Shown here in pieces: positions 54,802 through 63,405 of a DNA stretch of 64,000 nucleotides. The notes under the pieces are model-generated. The model ran no database searches, had not been told where the DNA came from, and worked only from the letters and a program-made list of their open reading frames with translations. Made by a program: the position numbers and the translations under genes. Origin of the DNA: Winogradskyella psychrotolerans (GTDB lineage Bacteria > Bacteroidota > Bacteroidia > Flavobacteriales > Flavobacteriaceae); NCBI RefSeq assembly GCF_018860565.1, contig NZ_JAHKPS010000018.1, positions 310,001 through 374,000 of the forward strand. The letters are read 5' to 3'. The number at the start of each line of letters is the position of its first letter. The stretch's first letter is position 1.

Positions 54802-55491
54802 TTAACCTTTTGAATTCTTTGGTGTTTTGGGTTTAGACCATTTATTTAAGCTTTCATAAAAATCGATTTCAAAAGCAGGTTCTTGCCGTTTTAAACGTTC
54901 ATTCTGAAACGCACGTTGCAAAATATCTTCAATTAAATAGTCTTCTTCATCATCAATAGGACTAAACTCCTTCTTCAAAGAAATATCAAACAAACTGGCT
55001 GTACTATTAAACCAAAAAGCTCGCCAACCATTCCGTAACTCCTTAATAAGATCAAAAGTTGTTTTTCCCGTTTGCCTATGAATTAACTTCACCAAAATCT
55101 GACCTTCGGTTTTAGTTAACTTCTTTAGTTCCGCTGAAAATTCATCTTCAATATAATTCTGAATAATCTTAGCATAACGTTTTTTATCACGTTTACGCTC
55201 TAAGCCATCGAGTCGTTTTTGTAAGGCTTCTAAACGTTCTGCCGCAAGTTTTGCGTAAGGATATACTTTTAAGGTTTTTCGTCTTAAAATTAGATATCTA
55301 ATTCGAGCCTCTTTAGTTTCAAATTTTAAATTAGGTAGTACCAAAACTTCGTTTAACTCTACAGAGGTTACAGGTATAGAATCTCCTTCAATATACATGT
55401 AATGTACTTCTGTAGAATCTTGTTTAATAGGGTTTTCTTGAGCAAAAATTGCCACTGAAAAAAACAAGGCTATGTAAATAATATATTTCAT
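54802..55491 (-). CDS. Exported DUF4294 protein
   Basis: The 229-residue product has a signal peptide (IIYIALFFSVAIFAQ) and then the DUF4294 domain: SVELNEVLVLPNLKF, LILRRKTLKVYPYAKLAAER with a basic helix, a Lys/Arg-rich coiled segment, EGQILVKLIHRQTGKTTFDL and WRAFWFNSTASLFDISL. The domain is common in Bacteroidota and has no known function. The helical, basic core suggests binding to another protein or nucleic acid, but location is periplasmic if the signal peptide is cleaved. It leads a two-gene unit with the hemolysin III-like gene. Confidence 0.8.
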   Translation of the reverse strand: MKYIIYIALFFSVAIFAQENPIKQDSTEVHYMYIEGDSIPVTSVELNEVLVLPNLKFETKEARIRYLILRRKTLKVYPYAKLAAERLEALQKRLDGLERKRDKKRYAKIIQNYIEDEFSAELKKLTKTEGQILVKLIHRQTGKTTFDLIKELRNGWRAFWFNSTASLFDISLKKEFSPIDDEEDYLIEDILQRAFQNERLKRQEPAFEIDFYESLNKWSKPKTPKNSKG

Positions 55492-55517
55492 CTATTACAA
55501 CTGTACCAAAACCATTC

Positions 55518-55525
55518 CAAAATTA
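55518..55525 (-). promoter_or_regulatory. -7 element before the DUF4294 gene
   Basis: On the reverse strand TAATTTTG matches TAnnTTTG exactly, 26 bases before the ATG at 55491. No TTG at proper spacing. Confidence 0.4.
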
Positions 55526-55591
55526 ATAATATTAAAGCCTATAACCTTAAAATCGTATTAATATTATTATTTTTATTGAAAATTTAAACAG

Positions 55592-56680
55592 ATGGCAAAA
55601 AAACAATTACTGAACAAAAAGTCTATGGACTTTTTAGAAAAATATTTAAATAACGCTTCTCCTACAGGTTATGAATGGGAAGGGCAAAAAATTTGGATGA
55701 ATTACCTTAAACCTTATGTTGATGAATTTATAACTGACACATACGGAACTGCTGTTGCTGTAATTAACCCAAAAGCAAAGTTTAAAGTAGTGATTGAAGG
55801 ACATGCTGATGAGATTTCTTGGTATGTCAACTATATTTCTGACAATGGTTTAATTTATGTCGTTAGAAATGGAGGTAGCGATCACCAAATTGCTCCTAGT
55901 AAAATTGTAAACATTCACACCAAAAAAGGCATTGTAAAAGGTGTTTTTGGTTGGCCTGCAATACATACAAGAAGTAAAGCTAAAGAACAAGCACCAAAAC
56001 CCGATAATATATGTATTGATGTTGGAGCTAAAGATAAAGCTGAAGTTGAAAAAATGGGAGTGCATGTTGGTTGTGTTATAACGTACCCAGATGAATTCCA
56101 CATTCTTAATAAAGACAAATTTGTATGTCGCGCTTTAGATAACAGAATGGGTGGTTTTATGATTGCTGAAGTAGCAAGATTACTACACGAAAACAAAAAA
56201 ACATTACCGTTTGGACTTTATGTTACCAATTCGGTACAAGAAGAAATAGGCTTACGTGGTGCCGAAATGATTACACAAACCATTAAACCAAATGTGGCTA
56301 TTGTTACTGATGTAACACACGATACAACCACACCAATGATAGAGCAAAAAACACAAGGTTATGCCGAAATTGGAAAAGGTCCTGTTGTTGCCTATGCACC
56401 AGCTGTACAGCAAAAACTACGAGATTTAATTACAGATACAGCCGAAGAAAAGAAAATTCCTTTTCAGCGTGCCGCGTTATCTAGAGCTACAGGAACAGAC
56501 ACAGATGCTTTTGCATATAGTAATGGCGGTGTTGCTTCTGCTTTAATCTCATTACCGTTGCGTTACATGCATACAACGGTAGAAATGGTTCATAAAGATG
56601 ATGTAGAAAACGTTATTAAGTTAATTTACGAAACATTACTTAAAATAGAAGACGGAGAAACATTTAGTTATTTTAAATAA
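55592..56680 (+). CDS. M42 family metallopeptidase
   Basis: The 362-residue aminopeptidase has the M42 features: the first zinc ligand His in VIEGHADEI, the bridging Asp in RALDNRMGGF, the catalytic Glu pair in SVQEEIGLRGA, a further Asp in AIVTDVTHD, and the last His in RYMHTTVEMVHKDDV. These enzymes form dodecameric shells that clip single residues from peptides (glutamyl aminopeptidase type) and act in the cytoplasm; no signal peptide is seen. The name cellulase found in old databases for this family is misleading. It ends at a hairpin terminator. Confidence 0.92.
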   Translation: MAKKQLLNKKSMDFLEKYLNNASPTGYEWEGQKIWMNYLKPYVDEFITDTYGTAVAVINPKAKFKVVIEGHADEISWYVNYISDNGLIYVVRNGGSDHQIAPSKIVNIHTKKGIVKGVFGWPAIHTRSKAKEQAPKPDNICIDVGAKDKAEVEKMGVHVGCVITYPDEFHILNKDKFVCRALDNRMGGFMIAEVARLLHENKKTLPFGLYVTNSVQEEIGLRGAEMITQTIKPNVAIVTDVTHDTTTPMIEQKTQGYAEIGKGPVVAYAPAVQQKLRDLITDTAEEKKIPFQRAALSRATGTDTDAFAYSNGGVASALISLPLRYMHTTVEMVHKDDVENVIKLIYETLLKIEDGETFSYFK

Positions 56681-56688
56681 AACCAAAA

Positions 56689-56724
56689 AGACCTGTTAGC
56701 ATAAAAACTAGCAGGTCTATTTAT
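56689..56724 (+). terminator. Terminator after the M42 peptidase gene
   Basis: AGACCTGTTAG (56689-56699) pairs with CTAGCAGGTCT (56708-56718) with one wobble pair, followed by ATTTAT. The T tract is weak and ends just before the next start codon. Confidence 0.6.
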
Positions 56725-56726
56725 AT

Positions 56727-57284
56727 ATGGACGAATATCTTGACATAGTAGATAAAAAAGGGAGACCAACAGGAAAAACAGCTTTAAAATCTGAAGTGCA
56801 TAAAAAGGGTTGTCTACACAATACTATTCATGTATGGTTTTATACTTTAGAAGGCGAAATTCTTTTACAACAACGCTCACATAAAAAACTCATTTGTCCA
56901 CTACTTTGGGATGTATCTGTTGCTGGACACGTTGATGCTGGTGAAACCATAGAAGAAGCTGCTGTTAGAGAAACTAAAGAGGAAATTGGTTTAAATATTC
57001 ATGCCAACGACTTAAGACGGATTGCCACACATTTTCATGAAGGGTCTTATAATAACGGAGCTATTCAAGATAATGAGTTTCATCACATTTTTATCTCAGA
57101 ATTAAAAGTACCTCTAAAAAACTTAGCGCCACAACCAAATGAAGTTGAAGCGCTTAAATTGGTATCATTAGACGTATTTTCAGAATTAGTTTTTAATAGT
57201 TCTAAAAACATGCATTTTGTTGAAAGTAATAGCGATTACTACCATTACATAGCTGGGGAAATCTATAATCAAATTTTTGAATGA
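56727..57284 (+). CDS. Nudix hydrolase related to isopentenyl-diphosphate isomerase
   Basis: The 185-residue protein has a complete Nudix box, GHVDAGETIEEAAVRETKEE followed by IGL. The N-terminus (EYLDIVDKKGRPTGKTALKS) and the HNTIHVWFYTLEG strand resemble the YfcD/IDI-like group. Real type I isomerase has a catalytic Cys and Glu pair; here Cys29 (KGCLHNTIH) is present, but the rest fits a Nudix hydrolase better. The substrate is unknown. Its stop overlaps the start of the PrsW gene (ATGA), so the two are translated together. Confidence 0.85.
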   Translation: MDEYLDIVDKKGRPTGKTALKSEVHKKGCLHNTIHVWFYTLEGEILLQQRSHKKLICPLLWDVSVAGHVDAGETIEEAAVRETKEEIGLNIHANDLRRIATHFHEGSYNNGAIQDNEFHHIFISELKVPLKNLAPQPNEVEALKLVSLDVFSELVFNSSKNMHFVESNSDYYHYIAGEIYNQIFE

Positions 57285-57958
57285 ATCTACTCTTACTAGC
57301 TGTTGCTCCTGTCTTTGCTATTCTTCTATATATTTATATTCAAGATAAATATGAAAAGGAACCCAAAAGCATACTAATTTCTAGTTTTCTATTTGGAGCT
57401 ATTGTTAGTATAATTATTGTCTTTATTCTATACTTTTTCACCGGAAGATTTATTCCTATTACTGATAATTATAGCATTTGGCAACAATTTATCCAAGCAT
57501 TTATAGTCGTTGCCTTGTCAGAAGAATTTAGCAAATATGTCATTGTAAAATATTACGCACAACCCAAAAAAGCATTCAACGAACCTTATGATGGAATCAT
57601 CTATGCCGTTATGGTATCTATGGGGTTTGCGTGTACAGAAAACATCATGTATGTCATAGAAGGAGGTTATCAAACTGCTATTTTAAGAGCATTTACGGCA
57701 ATACCTGCTCATGCCACTTTTGGTGTATTGATGGGCTTCTATATGGGAAAAGCAAAATTTTCAAAAAATCGTACCTTATTCAATTTAACAGGCTTATTAT
57801 TAGCCGTTTTGTTTCATGGAGCCTATGACTTTTTCTTGTTTATTAATTTCGTTCCTGGCATTTCAATTGGAGCATTTGTTTCTTTAGCTGTTGGTATCAT
57901 TCTTTCGAAAAAAGCGATAAAAAAGCATCAGGAAAATTCAAACTTTAAATCTTTATAA
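57281..57958 (+). CDS. PrsW-type intramembrane protease
   Basis: The 225-residue membrane protein has about eight helices and the PrsW/CAAX-protease-type motifs: Glu81-Glu82 in LSEEFSKYVIVK, Glu120-Asn121 in ACTENIMYV, His144 in IPAHATFGVLMG and His179 with Asp183 in LFHGAYDFF. In Bacillus PrsW cleaves the anti-sigma factor RsiW. An anti-sigma-like protein exists in this window (39.5 kb) but is not linked to this gene, and the substrate here is unknown. It starts on the stop codon of the Nudix gene. Confidence 0.88.
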   Translation: MNLLLLAVAPVFAILLYIYIQDKYEKEPKSILISSFLFGAIVSIIIVFILYFFTGRFIPITDNYSIWQQFIQAFIVVALSEEFSKYVIVKYYAQPKKAFNEPYDGIIYAVMVSMGFACTENIMYVIEGGYQTAILRAFTAIPAHATFGVLMGFYMGKAKFSKNRTLFNLTGLLLAVLFHGAYDFFLFINFVPGISIGAFVSLAVGIILSKKAIKKHQENSNFKSL

Positions 57959-58045
57959 AATTCAGATAATAGATAAAATAAACCTTAATAATTTCATATT
58001 TTGCAGGAAAATTACAAACTGCTAATCATTAACAAACTCAATTTT

Positions 58046-58522
58046 ATGTATAAAATAAAAGTAAATACTTCTCATACTTTTGATGTCACTAAAGAAAGCA
58101 TGGAACAACTAGATGTTATAGAAACATCAACCAATAAATATCATATACTTCAAGATAATACAACGATAAAAGCAGCAATTTTAAATACTGATTTTAATCA
58201 GAAAACCTATACTATAAAAGTAAATAACACGGCTTATGACGTCGATATTTATGATGCGTTAGATCAACAAATTGAAGCTCTAGGTTTTGAAATAGGCGCT
58301 TCAAAACAAGTTAATGATGTAAAAGCACCAATGCCTGGATTAATTTTAGAAATCAATGTTAATGTTGGAGATGAAGTTAAAGAAAATGATGATCTTCTAA
58401 TTTTAGAAGCTATGAAAATGGAAAATGTATTAACCTCACCAAGAGAAGGCGTTATAAAAGCTATTGAGGTTAAACAAGGTGAAACTGTCGATAAAAATGC
58501 ACTCTTAATAGAATTTGAATAA
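58046..58522 (+). CDS. Biotin carboxyl carrier protein of an acyl-CoA carboxylase
   Basis: The 158-residue protein has a C-terminal biotinyl domain (about residues 88-158) with the biotin lysine Lys124 in EAMKMEN and the entry motif KAPMPGLILEINVNVGDEV. The N-terminal part is a strand-rich extension. It is smaller than the carrier domain of fused carboxylases, so this organism uses separate subunits. The ATG at 58046 is chosen; a TTG at 58001 would add 15 residues. Next come biotin carboxylase (one base between) and carboxyltransferase, all presumably one operon. Confidence 0.92.
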   Translation: MYKIKVNTSHTFDVTKESMEQLDVIETSTNKYHILQDNTTIKAAILNTDFNQKTYTIKVNNTAYDVDIYDALDQQIEALGFEIGASKQVNDVKAPMPGLILEINVNVGDEVKENDDLLILEAMKMENVLTSPREGVIKAIEVKQGETVDKNALLIEFE

Positions 58523-58523
58523 T

Positions 58524-59963
58524 ATGAAAAAACTACTAGTAGCAAACAGAGGAGAAATAGCCATAAGAGTAATGCAAACAGCAAAAAAAATGGGCATCAA
58601 AACAGTGGCCGTTTTTTCAGAAGCTGATAGAAACGCTCTTCATGTAAAATATGCAGATCAAGCTGTTTGTATTGGCCCAGCACCTTCTAACGAATCGTAC
58701 TTAAGAGGAGATAAAATTATAGAAGTTTCTAAATCGCTTAACGTAGATGCCATACATCCTGGTTATGGCTTTTTAAGTGAAAATGCCGATTTTGCAGAAT
58801 TATGTGAAGCAAATAACATTATATTTATTGGTCCACGTTCTAAAGCCATAAAAGTAATGGGAAGCAAATTAGCGGCAAAAGAAACCGTTAAAGCTTATGA
58901 TATTCCTATGGTTCCTGGTACAGATGAAGCCATTACCGATATTCCTGAAGCTAAAAAAATAGCCGAAGACATCGGTTTTCCTATTCTTATTAAAGCCTCT
59001 GCTGGCGGAGGTGGAAAAGGCATGCGTATTGTTGAAAAAGAAGCTGAATTTGAATCACAAATGGACAGAGCAATTAGTGAAGCTACGAATGCTTTTGGAG
59101 ATGGCTCTGTGTTTATTGAAAAGTATGTTGCATCGCCAAGACATATCGAAATCCAAATCATGGCAGACACACATGGTAATGTCATCCATTTATTTGAACG
59201 CGAATGTTCTATTCAACGTCGTCATCAAAAAGTAGTTGAAGAAGCACCATCAGCGGTTTTAACACCAGAATTGAGAGAAAAAATGGGGCAAGCAGCTATT
59301 AATGTTGCGCGTTCTTGTGATTATATAGGAGCTGGAACTGTAGAATTCCTTCTAGATGAAAATTTGAATTTCTATTTCCTAGAGATGAATACAAGGTTAC
59401 AAGTTGAGCACCCTGTTTCTGAATGGATTGCTGGAGTAGATTTGGTAGAACTTCAAATACGCGTTGCTAGAGGCGAAAAATTAAATCTAAAGCAAGAGAA
59501 TCTAAAAATTAATGGTCATGCTTTAGAACTCAGAGTTTATGCCGAAGATCCTATGAACGATTTTCTTCCAAGCGTAGGAAATTTAGAAATTTACCAACTA
59601 CCTGAAGGTAATAATATTAGAGTAGATAATGGTTTTGAAGAAGGTATGGACATCCCAATTTACTACGACCCAATGCTATCAAAGCTAATTACTTACGGCA
59701 AAACACGTGAAGAAGCAATTGAAGTAATGGTAAATGCCATTGACAATTACCATATAAAAGGAGTACAAACTACTTTAGCCTTTGGTCGTTTTGTTTTTGA
59801 ACATGATGCTTTTAAAAGCGGAAACTTTGATACACATTTTGTAAAAAAGTACTACTCACCTAGCCTTTTAGAAGAACAGCAAAAGTTAGAAGCAGAGATT
59901 GCTGCAAAAATTGCCTTAAAACATTACTTAAAGGCACAAAAATTATTACGAGTACCGAATTAA
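58524..59963 (+). CDS. Biotin carboxylase subunit of an acyl-CoA carboxylase
   Basis: The 479-residue enzyme carboxylates the biotin of the carrier protein with ATP and bicarbonate. It shows KLLVANRGEIAIRVM at the start, the ATP-grasp glycine loop KASAGGGGKGMRIV, EMNTRLQVEHPVSEW with catalytic residues, and the C-terminal domain with HALELRVYAEDP. The length is a little above that of AccC. A TTG nine bases upstream is possible. The gene order carrier-carboxylase-transferase without accA/accD points to a propionyl-CoA or methylcrotonyl-CoA-type carboxylase, but acetyl-CoA use is not excluded. Confidence 0.92.
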   Translation: MKKLLVANRGEIAIRVMQTAKKMGIKTVAVFSEADRNALHVKYADQAVCIGPAPSNESYLRGDKIIEVSKSLNVDAIHPGYGFLSENADFAELCEANNIIFIGPRSKAIKVMGSKLAAKETVKAYDIPMVPGTDEAITDIPEAKKIAEDIGFPILIKASAGGGGKGMRIVEKEAEFESQMDRAISEATNAFGDGSVFIEKYVASPRHIEIQIMADTHGNVIHLFERECSIQRRHQKVVEEAPSAVLTPELREKMGQAAINVARSCDYIGAGTVEFLLDENLNFYFLEMNTRLQVEHPVSEWIAGVDLVELQIRVARGEKLNLKQENLKINGHALELRVYAEDPMNDFLPSVGNLEIYQLPEGNNIRVDNGFEEGMDIPIYYDPMLSKLITYGKTREEAIEVMVNAIDNYHIKGVQTTLAFGRFVFEHDAFKSGNFDTHFVKKYYSPSLLEEQQKLEAEIAAKIALKHYLKAQKLLRVPN

Positions 59964-60069
59964 CACTGTCATTCTAAACCGTATATATAAATTTAAAGAT
60001 TCAGCACAAACTAATCTACATTACCAATTAGATTCTGAATCAAATACTGAATGACAAAACAAAAAAATT

Positions 60070-61611
60070 ATGGATTCTAAAATAAAAACACTTAATGAAA
60101 AACTAGCCTTAGCCAAATTAGGAGGTGGACAAGCTAGAATAGACAAACAACACCAAAATAAAAAATTAACAGCAAGAGAACGTGTGCTTTACCTTTTAGA
60201 TGAAGGTTCCTTTGAAGAGATTGGCGCTTTAGTTACCCATAGAACTAAAGATTTTGGCATGGCTGACCAACAATTTTATGGCGATGGTGTAGTTACAGGT
60301 TACGGAACGGTTAACGGTAAACTAATTTACGTTTTCGCTCAAGATTTTACTGTTTTTGGTGGTTCATTATCAGAAACTCATGCCGAAAAAATCTGTAAAA
60401 TTATGGACATGGCCGTTAACGTTGGTGCTCCTATAATTGGATTAAACGACTCTGGTGGAGCACGAATTCAAGAAGGTGTCCGTTCTTTAGCGGGTTATGC
60501 AGATATATTTTATAGAAATGTTCAGGCCTCTGGTGTAATCCCTCAGATTTCTGCAATTATGGGTCCTTGTGCAGGTGGAGCCGTTTATTCGCCTGCTATG
60601 ACAGATTTTACACTTATGGTTCAAGATACAAGCTACATGTTTGTTACGGGCCCTAACGTTGTTAAAACAGTAACTAATGAAGAAGTAACAAGTGAAGAAC
60701 TTGGAGGCGCAAGTGTACATTCTTCTAAATCTGGTGTAGCCCACAAGACAGCAACTAATGATGTAGAATGCTTAGAAGACATCAAAAAACTACTAAGCTA
60801 TTTACCACAAAGCAATAAAGAAAAAGCAGATGATCTTCCTTTTGAACTTAAAGAAGAAGTTAGAGAATCGTTAGCAACTATTGTTCCTGACAATCCTAAT
60901 AAGCCGTACGATATGCATCAAGTTATTGAAGGCATTATAGATAACGACTCTTTTTATGAAATTCATAAAGACTACGCCGAAAATATTATTGTAGGTTTTG
61001 CGCGTTTAGGTGGAAAATCTATAGGTATTGTTGCCAATCAACCCATGTTTTTGGCTGGTGTTTTAGATGTAGATAGTTCTAAAAAAGCAGCACGTTTTGT
61101 ACGTTTCTGTGATTGTTTTAATATTCCGCTACTGGTCTTAGAAGATGTCCCAGGATTTTTACCAGGAACAGATCAGGAATGGAATGGAATTATAGTAAAC
61201 GGAGCAAAATTATTATATGCATTTAGTGAAGCTACAGTGCCTAGAATAACCGTTATTACGCGTAAAGCTTATGGAGGAGCTTACGATGTAATGAATTCTA
61301 AACACATTGGAGCTGACATGAATTTTGCATGGCCAAATGCAGAGATTGCAGTTATGGGCGCAAAAGGTGCTGCCGAAATTATCTTTAAACGCGAGATTTC
61401 AAAAGCTGAAGACAAAGAAGCCAAATGGAAAGAAAAAGAAGCTGAATATGCTGAGTTATTCGCCAACCCTTATAGCGCAGCCGAACGTGGTTTTGTAGAC
61501 GATGTCATTTTACCACAAAACACAAGACGTAAATTAATTAAAGCCTTTAGCATGCTTGAAAATAAAGATGTTGTAAGGCCTAATCGTAAGCACGGGAACA
61601 TCCCTTTGTAA
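60070..61611 (+). CDS. Acyl-CoA carboxylase carboxyltransferase subunit (PccB/MmdA type)
   Basis: The 513-residue protein is a single-chain carboxyltransferase with both crotonase-fold halves. The N-terminal half contains [20 protein letters not shown] and [17 protein letters not shown], forming the acyl-CoA oxyanion hole, and the C-terminal half has [15 protein letters not shown] and [19 protein letters not shown] for the carboxybiotin side. The fused form is typical of propionyl-CoA carboxylase beta and methylmalonyl-CoA decarboxylase alpha; the specificity residue cannot be judged here. It follows the biotin carboxylase by 106 bases, probably in the same operon. Confidence 0.92.
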   Translation: MDSKIKTLNEKLALAKLGGGQARIDKQHQNKKLTARERVLYLLDEGSFEEIGALVTHRTKDFGMADQQFYGDGVVTGYGTVNGKLIYVFAQDFTVFGGSLSETHAEKICKIMDMAVNVGAPIIGLNDSGGARIQEGVRSLAGYADIFYRNVQASGVIPQISAIMGPCAGGAVYSPAMTDFTLMVQDTSYMFVTGPNVVKTVTNEEVTSEELGGASVHSSKSGVAHKTATNDVECLEDIKKLLSYLPQSNKEKADDLPFELKEEVRESLATIVPDNPNKPYDMHQVIEGIIDNDSFYEIHKDYAENIIVGFARLGGKSIGIVANQPMFLAGVLDVDSSKKAARFVRFCDCFNIPLLVLEDVPGFLPGTDQEWNGIIVNGAKLLYAFSEATVPRITVITRKAYGGAYDVMNSKHIGADMNFAWPNAEIAVMGAKGAAEIIFKREISKAEDKEAKWKEKEAEYAELFANPYSAAERGFVDDVILPQNTRRKLIKAFSMLENKDVVRPNRKHGNIPL

Positions 61612-61636
61612 GCAATAAGGCAAACTTATTCTATAG

Positions 61637-61672
61637 ACTTCACAGGTTATAAAATCTGTGAAGTTTTTTTTT
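61637..61672 (+). terminator. Terminator after the carboxyltransferase gene
   Basis: ACTTCACAG (61637-61645) pairs perfectly with CTGTGAAGT (61656-61664), followed by a run of T to 61672. It also lies downstream of the convergent DinB gene. Confidence 0.88.
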
Positions 61673-61677
61673 ATCTG

Positions 61678-62124
61678 CTATTTTTCAATTAACCGTCTAT
61701 GATAATTCACCTGTCCTAAATGATATGCAAGATGCGTACTTAAATGAACTAGAAAATACGCTGTAGTCATAGGTGCATTAAGAACCTGAAGTTTATATTC
61801 CCTTTGTAAATCTTCAACAGTTAAATTTTGTAAAGTATTCTCCACAATACTAATAGTATCTTCAAGTTGTTTTATCAATTCAGATTTAGAAACGTCTGTT
61901 AATGAGAATTCTAAATTGCGTTGTCTTATATATCCTGAATGCCCTAAAACAGAACCTATAAAGTGATTTAAGTTTCCTATAAGATGCACACATAAACTTC
62001 CAGCAGAATTGCTCACCAAACCATCTATTTTCCATAGATTAGATGCATCCTTATATTGATTAATCTCTTCGATTAATTTACTAAGATCTCTTTTAAATAA
62101 CGTTATTAGTGTATCTGTAAGCAT
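61678..62124 (-). CDS. DinB-like (DUF1572) protein
   Basis: The 148-residue protein is mostly helical, with a DinB/YfiT-type metal triad: His in LCVHLIGNLNHFIG, and two further His in LVHLSTHLAYHLGQVNYH. The four-helix fold often binds a metal ion and acts in thiol transfer (bacillithiol-like) or in unknown reactions; the DUF1572 group has no proven activity. The start at 62124 (MLTDTL) has no upstream alternative of note. It is alone on its strand, divergent from the MFS transporter. Confidence 0.78.
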   Translation of the reverse strand: MLTDTLITLFKRDLSKLIEEINQYKDASNLWKIDGLVSNSAGSLCVHLIGNLNHFIGSVLGHSGYIRQRNLEFSLTDVSKSELIKQLEDTISIVENTLQNLTVEDLQREYKLQVLNAPMTTAYFLVHLSTHLAYHLGQVNYHRRLIEK

Positions 62125-62181
62125 CTATACAATTATTAAATATTAGTATTATTTCTAATCAAAAATAGATAATAATTCACT

Positions 62182-62189
62182 TACTTTTG
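62182..62189 (+). promoter_or_regulatory. -7 element immediately before the MFS transporter
   Basis: TACTTTTG matches TAnnTTTG exactly and ends only four bases before the ATG at 62194, so the transcript should begin at or about that codon. No TTG is found at the usual upstream distance. Confidence 0.45.
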
Positions 62190-62193
62190 CCCA

Positions 62194-63405
62194 ATGCAAA
62201 ATCAAAAAAGGTCTCAATTAGAGTTTGTGGTATTAATGGCCGCGTTAATGTCTATTGTCGCACTTTCAATAGATGCAGTTTTACCTGCTTTACCTAAAAT
62301 TGGTGAATATTTAAGCAGTGTAAATGAAACAGAAAATCAGAAGCTTATTACAGCTATTTTTTTAGGCTTAGGTTTTGGTCAGCTTATTTTTGGTCCACTG
62401 TCTGATAGTTTTGGACGTAAACCCATGGTTTATTTTGGCTTTGGTGTATTTGTTATTGCCTCTATTATATGTATCACAACAAGAAACTTTGAAATGATGC
62501 TTTTTGGACGAGTTTTACAAGGTGTAGGTTTATCATCACCAAGAACCATGAGTACTGCTATAGTTAGAGATTCTTATAGTGGTGACCATATGGCAAAAAT
62601 TTTGTCTATCGTTACCATGACCTTTATTTTAGTACCCGTAATTGCTCCCATGTTAGGTCAGTTTTTATTGAACCATTTTGGATGGCACTCAATTTTTACA
62701 GTAAACTTAGCTTTTGGATTGTTAGTAATGCTATGGTTTTGGAGGCGACAACCAGAAACACTTCATGAAAAATATCAAAAGACATTTAAATTATCAAATT
62801 TTAAATCTGGTGTAACCACCTTTTTTAGAATAAAGTCTGCCATTGTTTACACATTGCTTTCTGGTTTAATTACGGGCTCTTTTATGGTGTATTTAAGTAC
62901 ATCGCAACACATCTTTCAAGTGCAGTACAATCTAGGAGATTTGTTTCCTTATATTTTTGCTAGTTTGGCTATTACTATTGGTCTTGCTACGTTTTTAAAT
63001 AGCGCAATAGTAATCCGGTTTGGTATGTGGAATTTGGTTAACATTGCTTTAATCGTATTTGTTGTTAACGCTCTTATATATGTGATATTATTCTGGTCTG
63101 GTGTAAACCCTCCTATAGAAATTTTAATGGTGTTCTTAATGCTTCAATTTGCAAGTGTTGCATTCTTATTTGGAAATTATAGAGCTTTAGCTATGGAACC
63201 TATGGGACATATTGCAGGAGTTGGAGCTGCCCTAAACGGGTTTATTTCTACCGTTATGGCTGTACCAATAGCGAACTTTATTGGTAGTTTTATAAAAACT
63301 TCTGTATTACCTCTATTTATAGGTTTTTTAGTAACAGGTGTTATAGGTCTAATTTTATTTTACAGTGTAAAGAAACCTGTAAGAGAAAACCTGAACAAGA
63401 TTTAA
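62194..63405 (+). CDS. Bcr/CflA-type multidrug efflux MFS transporter
   Basis: The 403-residue protein has 12 membrane helices and the Bcr/CflA subfamily features: an N-terminal Asp in helix 1 (LSIDAVLPALPKIGEYL), FGQLIFGPLSDSFGRKPMVY containing the MFS loop motif, LQGVGLSSPRTMSTAIVRDS, and FNHFGWHSIF-like LNHFGWHSIFTVNLAFG. Such transporters export bicyclomycin, chloramphenicol or related compounds by proton antiport. The substrate here is unknown. Its stop overlaps the stop of the convergent Sua5-type gene. Confidence 0.9.
   Translation: MQNQKRSQLEFVVLMAALMSIVALSIDAVLPALPKIGEYLSSVNETENQKLITAIFLGLGFGQLIFGPLSDSFGRKPMVYFGFGVFVIASIICITTRNFEMMLFGRVLQGVGLSSPRTMSTAIVRDSYSGDHMAKILSIVTMTFILVPVIAPMLGQFLLNHFGWHSIFTVNLAFGLLVMLWFWRRQPETLHEKYQKTFKLSNFKSGVTTFFRIKSAIVYTLLSGLITGSFMVYLSTSQHIFQVQYNLGDLFPYIFASLAITIGLATFLNSAIVIRFGMWNLVNIALIVFVVNALIYVILFWSGVNPPIEILMVFLMLQFASVAFLFGNYRALAMEPMGHIAGVGAALNGFISTVMAVPIANFIGSFIKTSVLPLFIGFLVTGVIGLILFYSVKKPVRENLNKI

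Noticed and set aside
57281..57958. Functional pair of the PrsW-type protease with the anti-sigma candidate at 39.5 kb
   Set aside because: The genes are 17 kb apart with no sequence evidence for a link.
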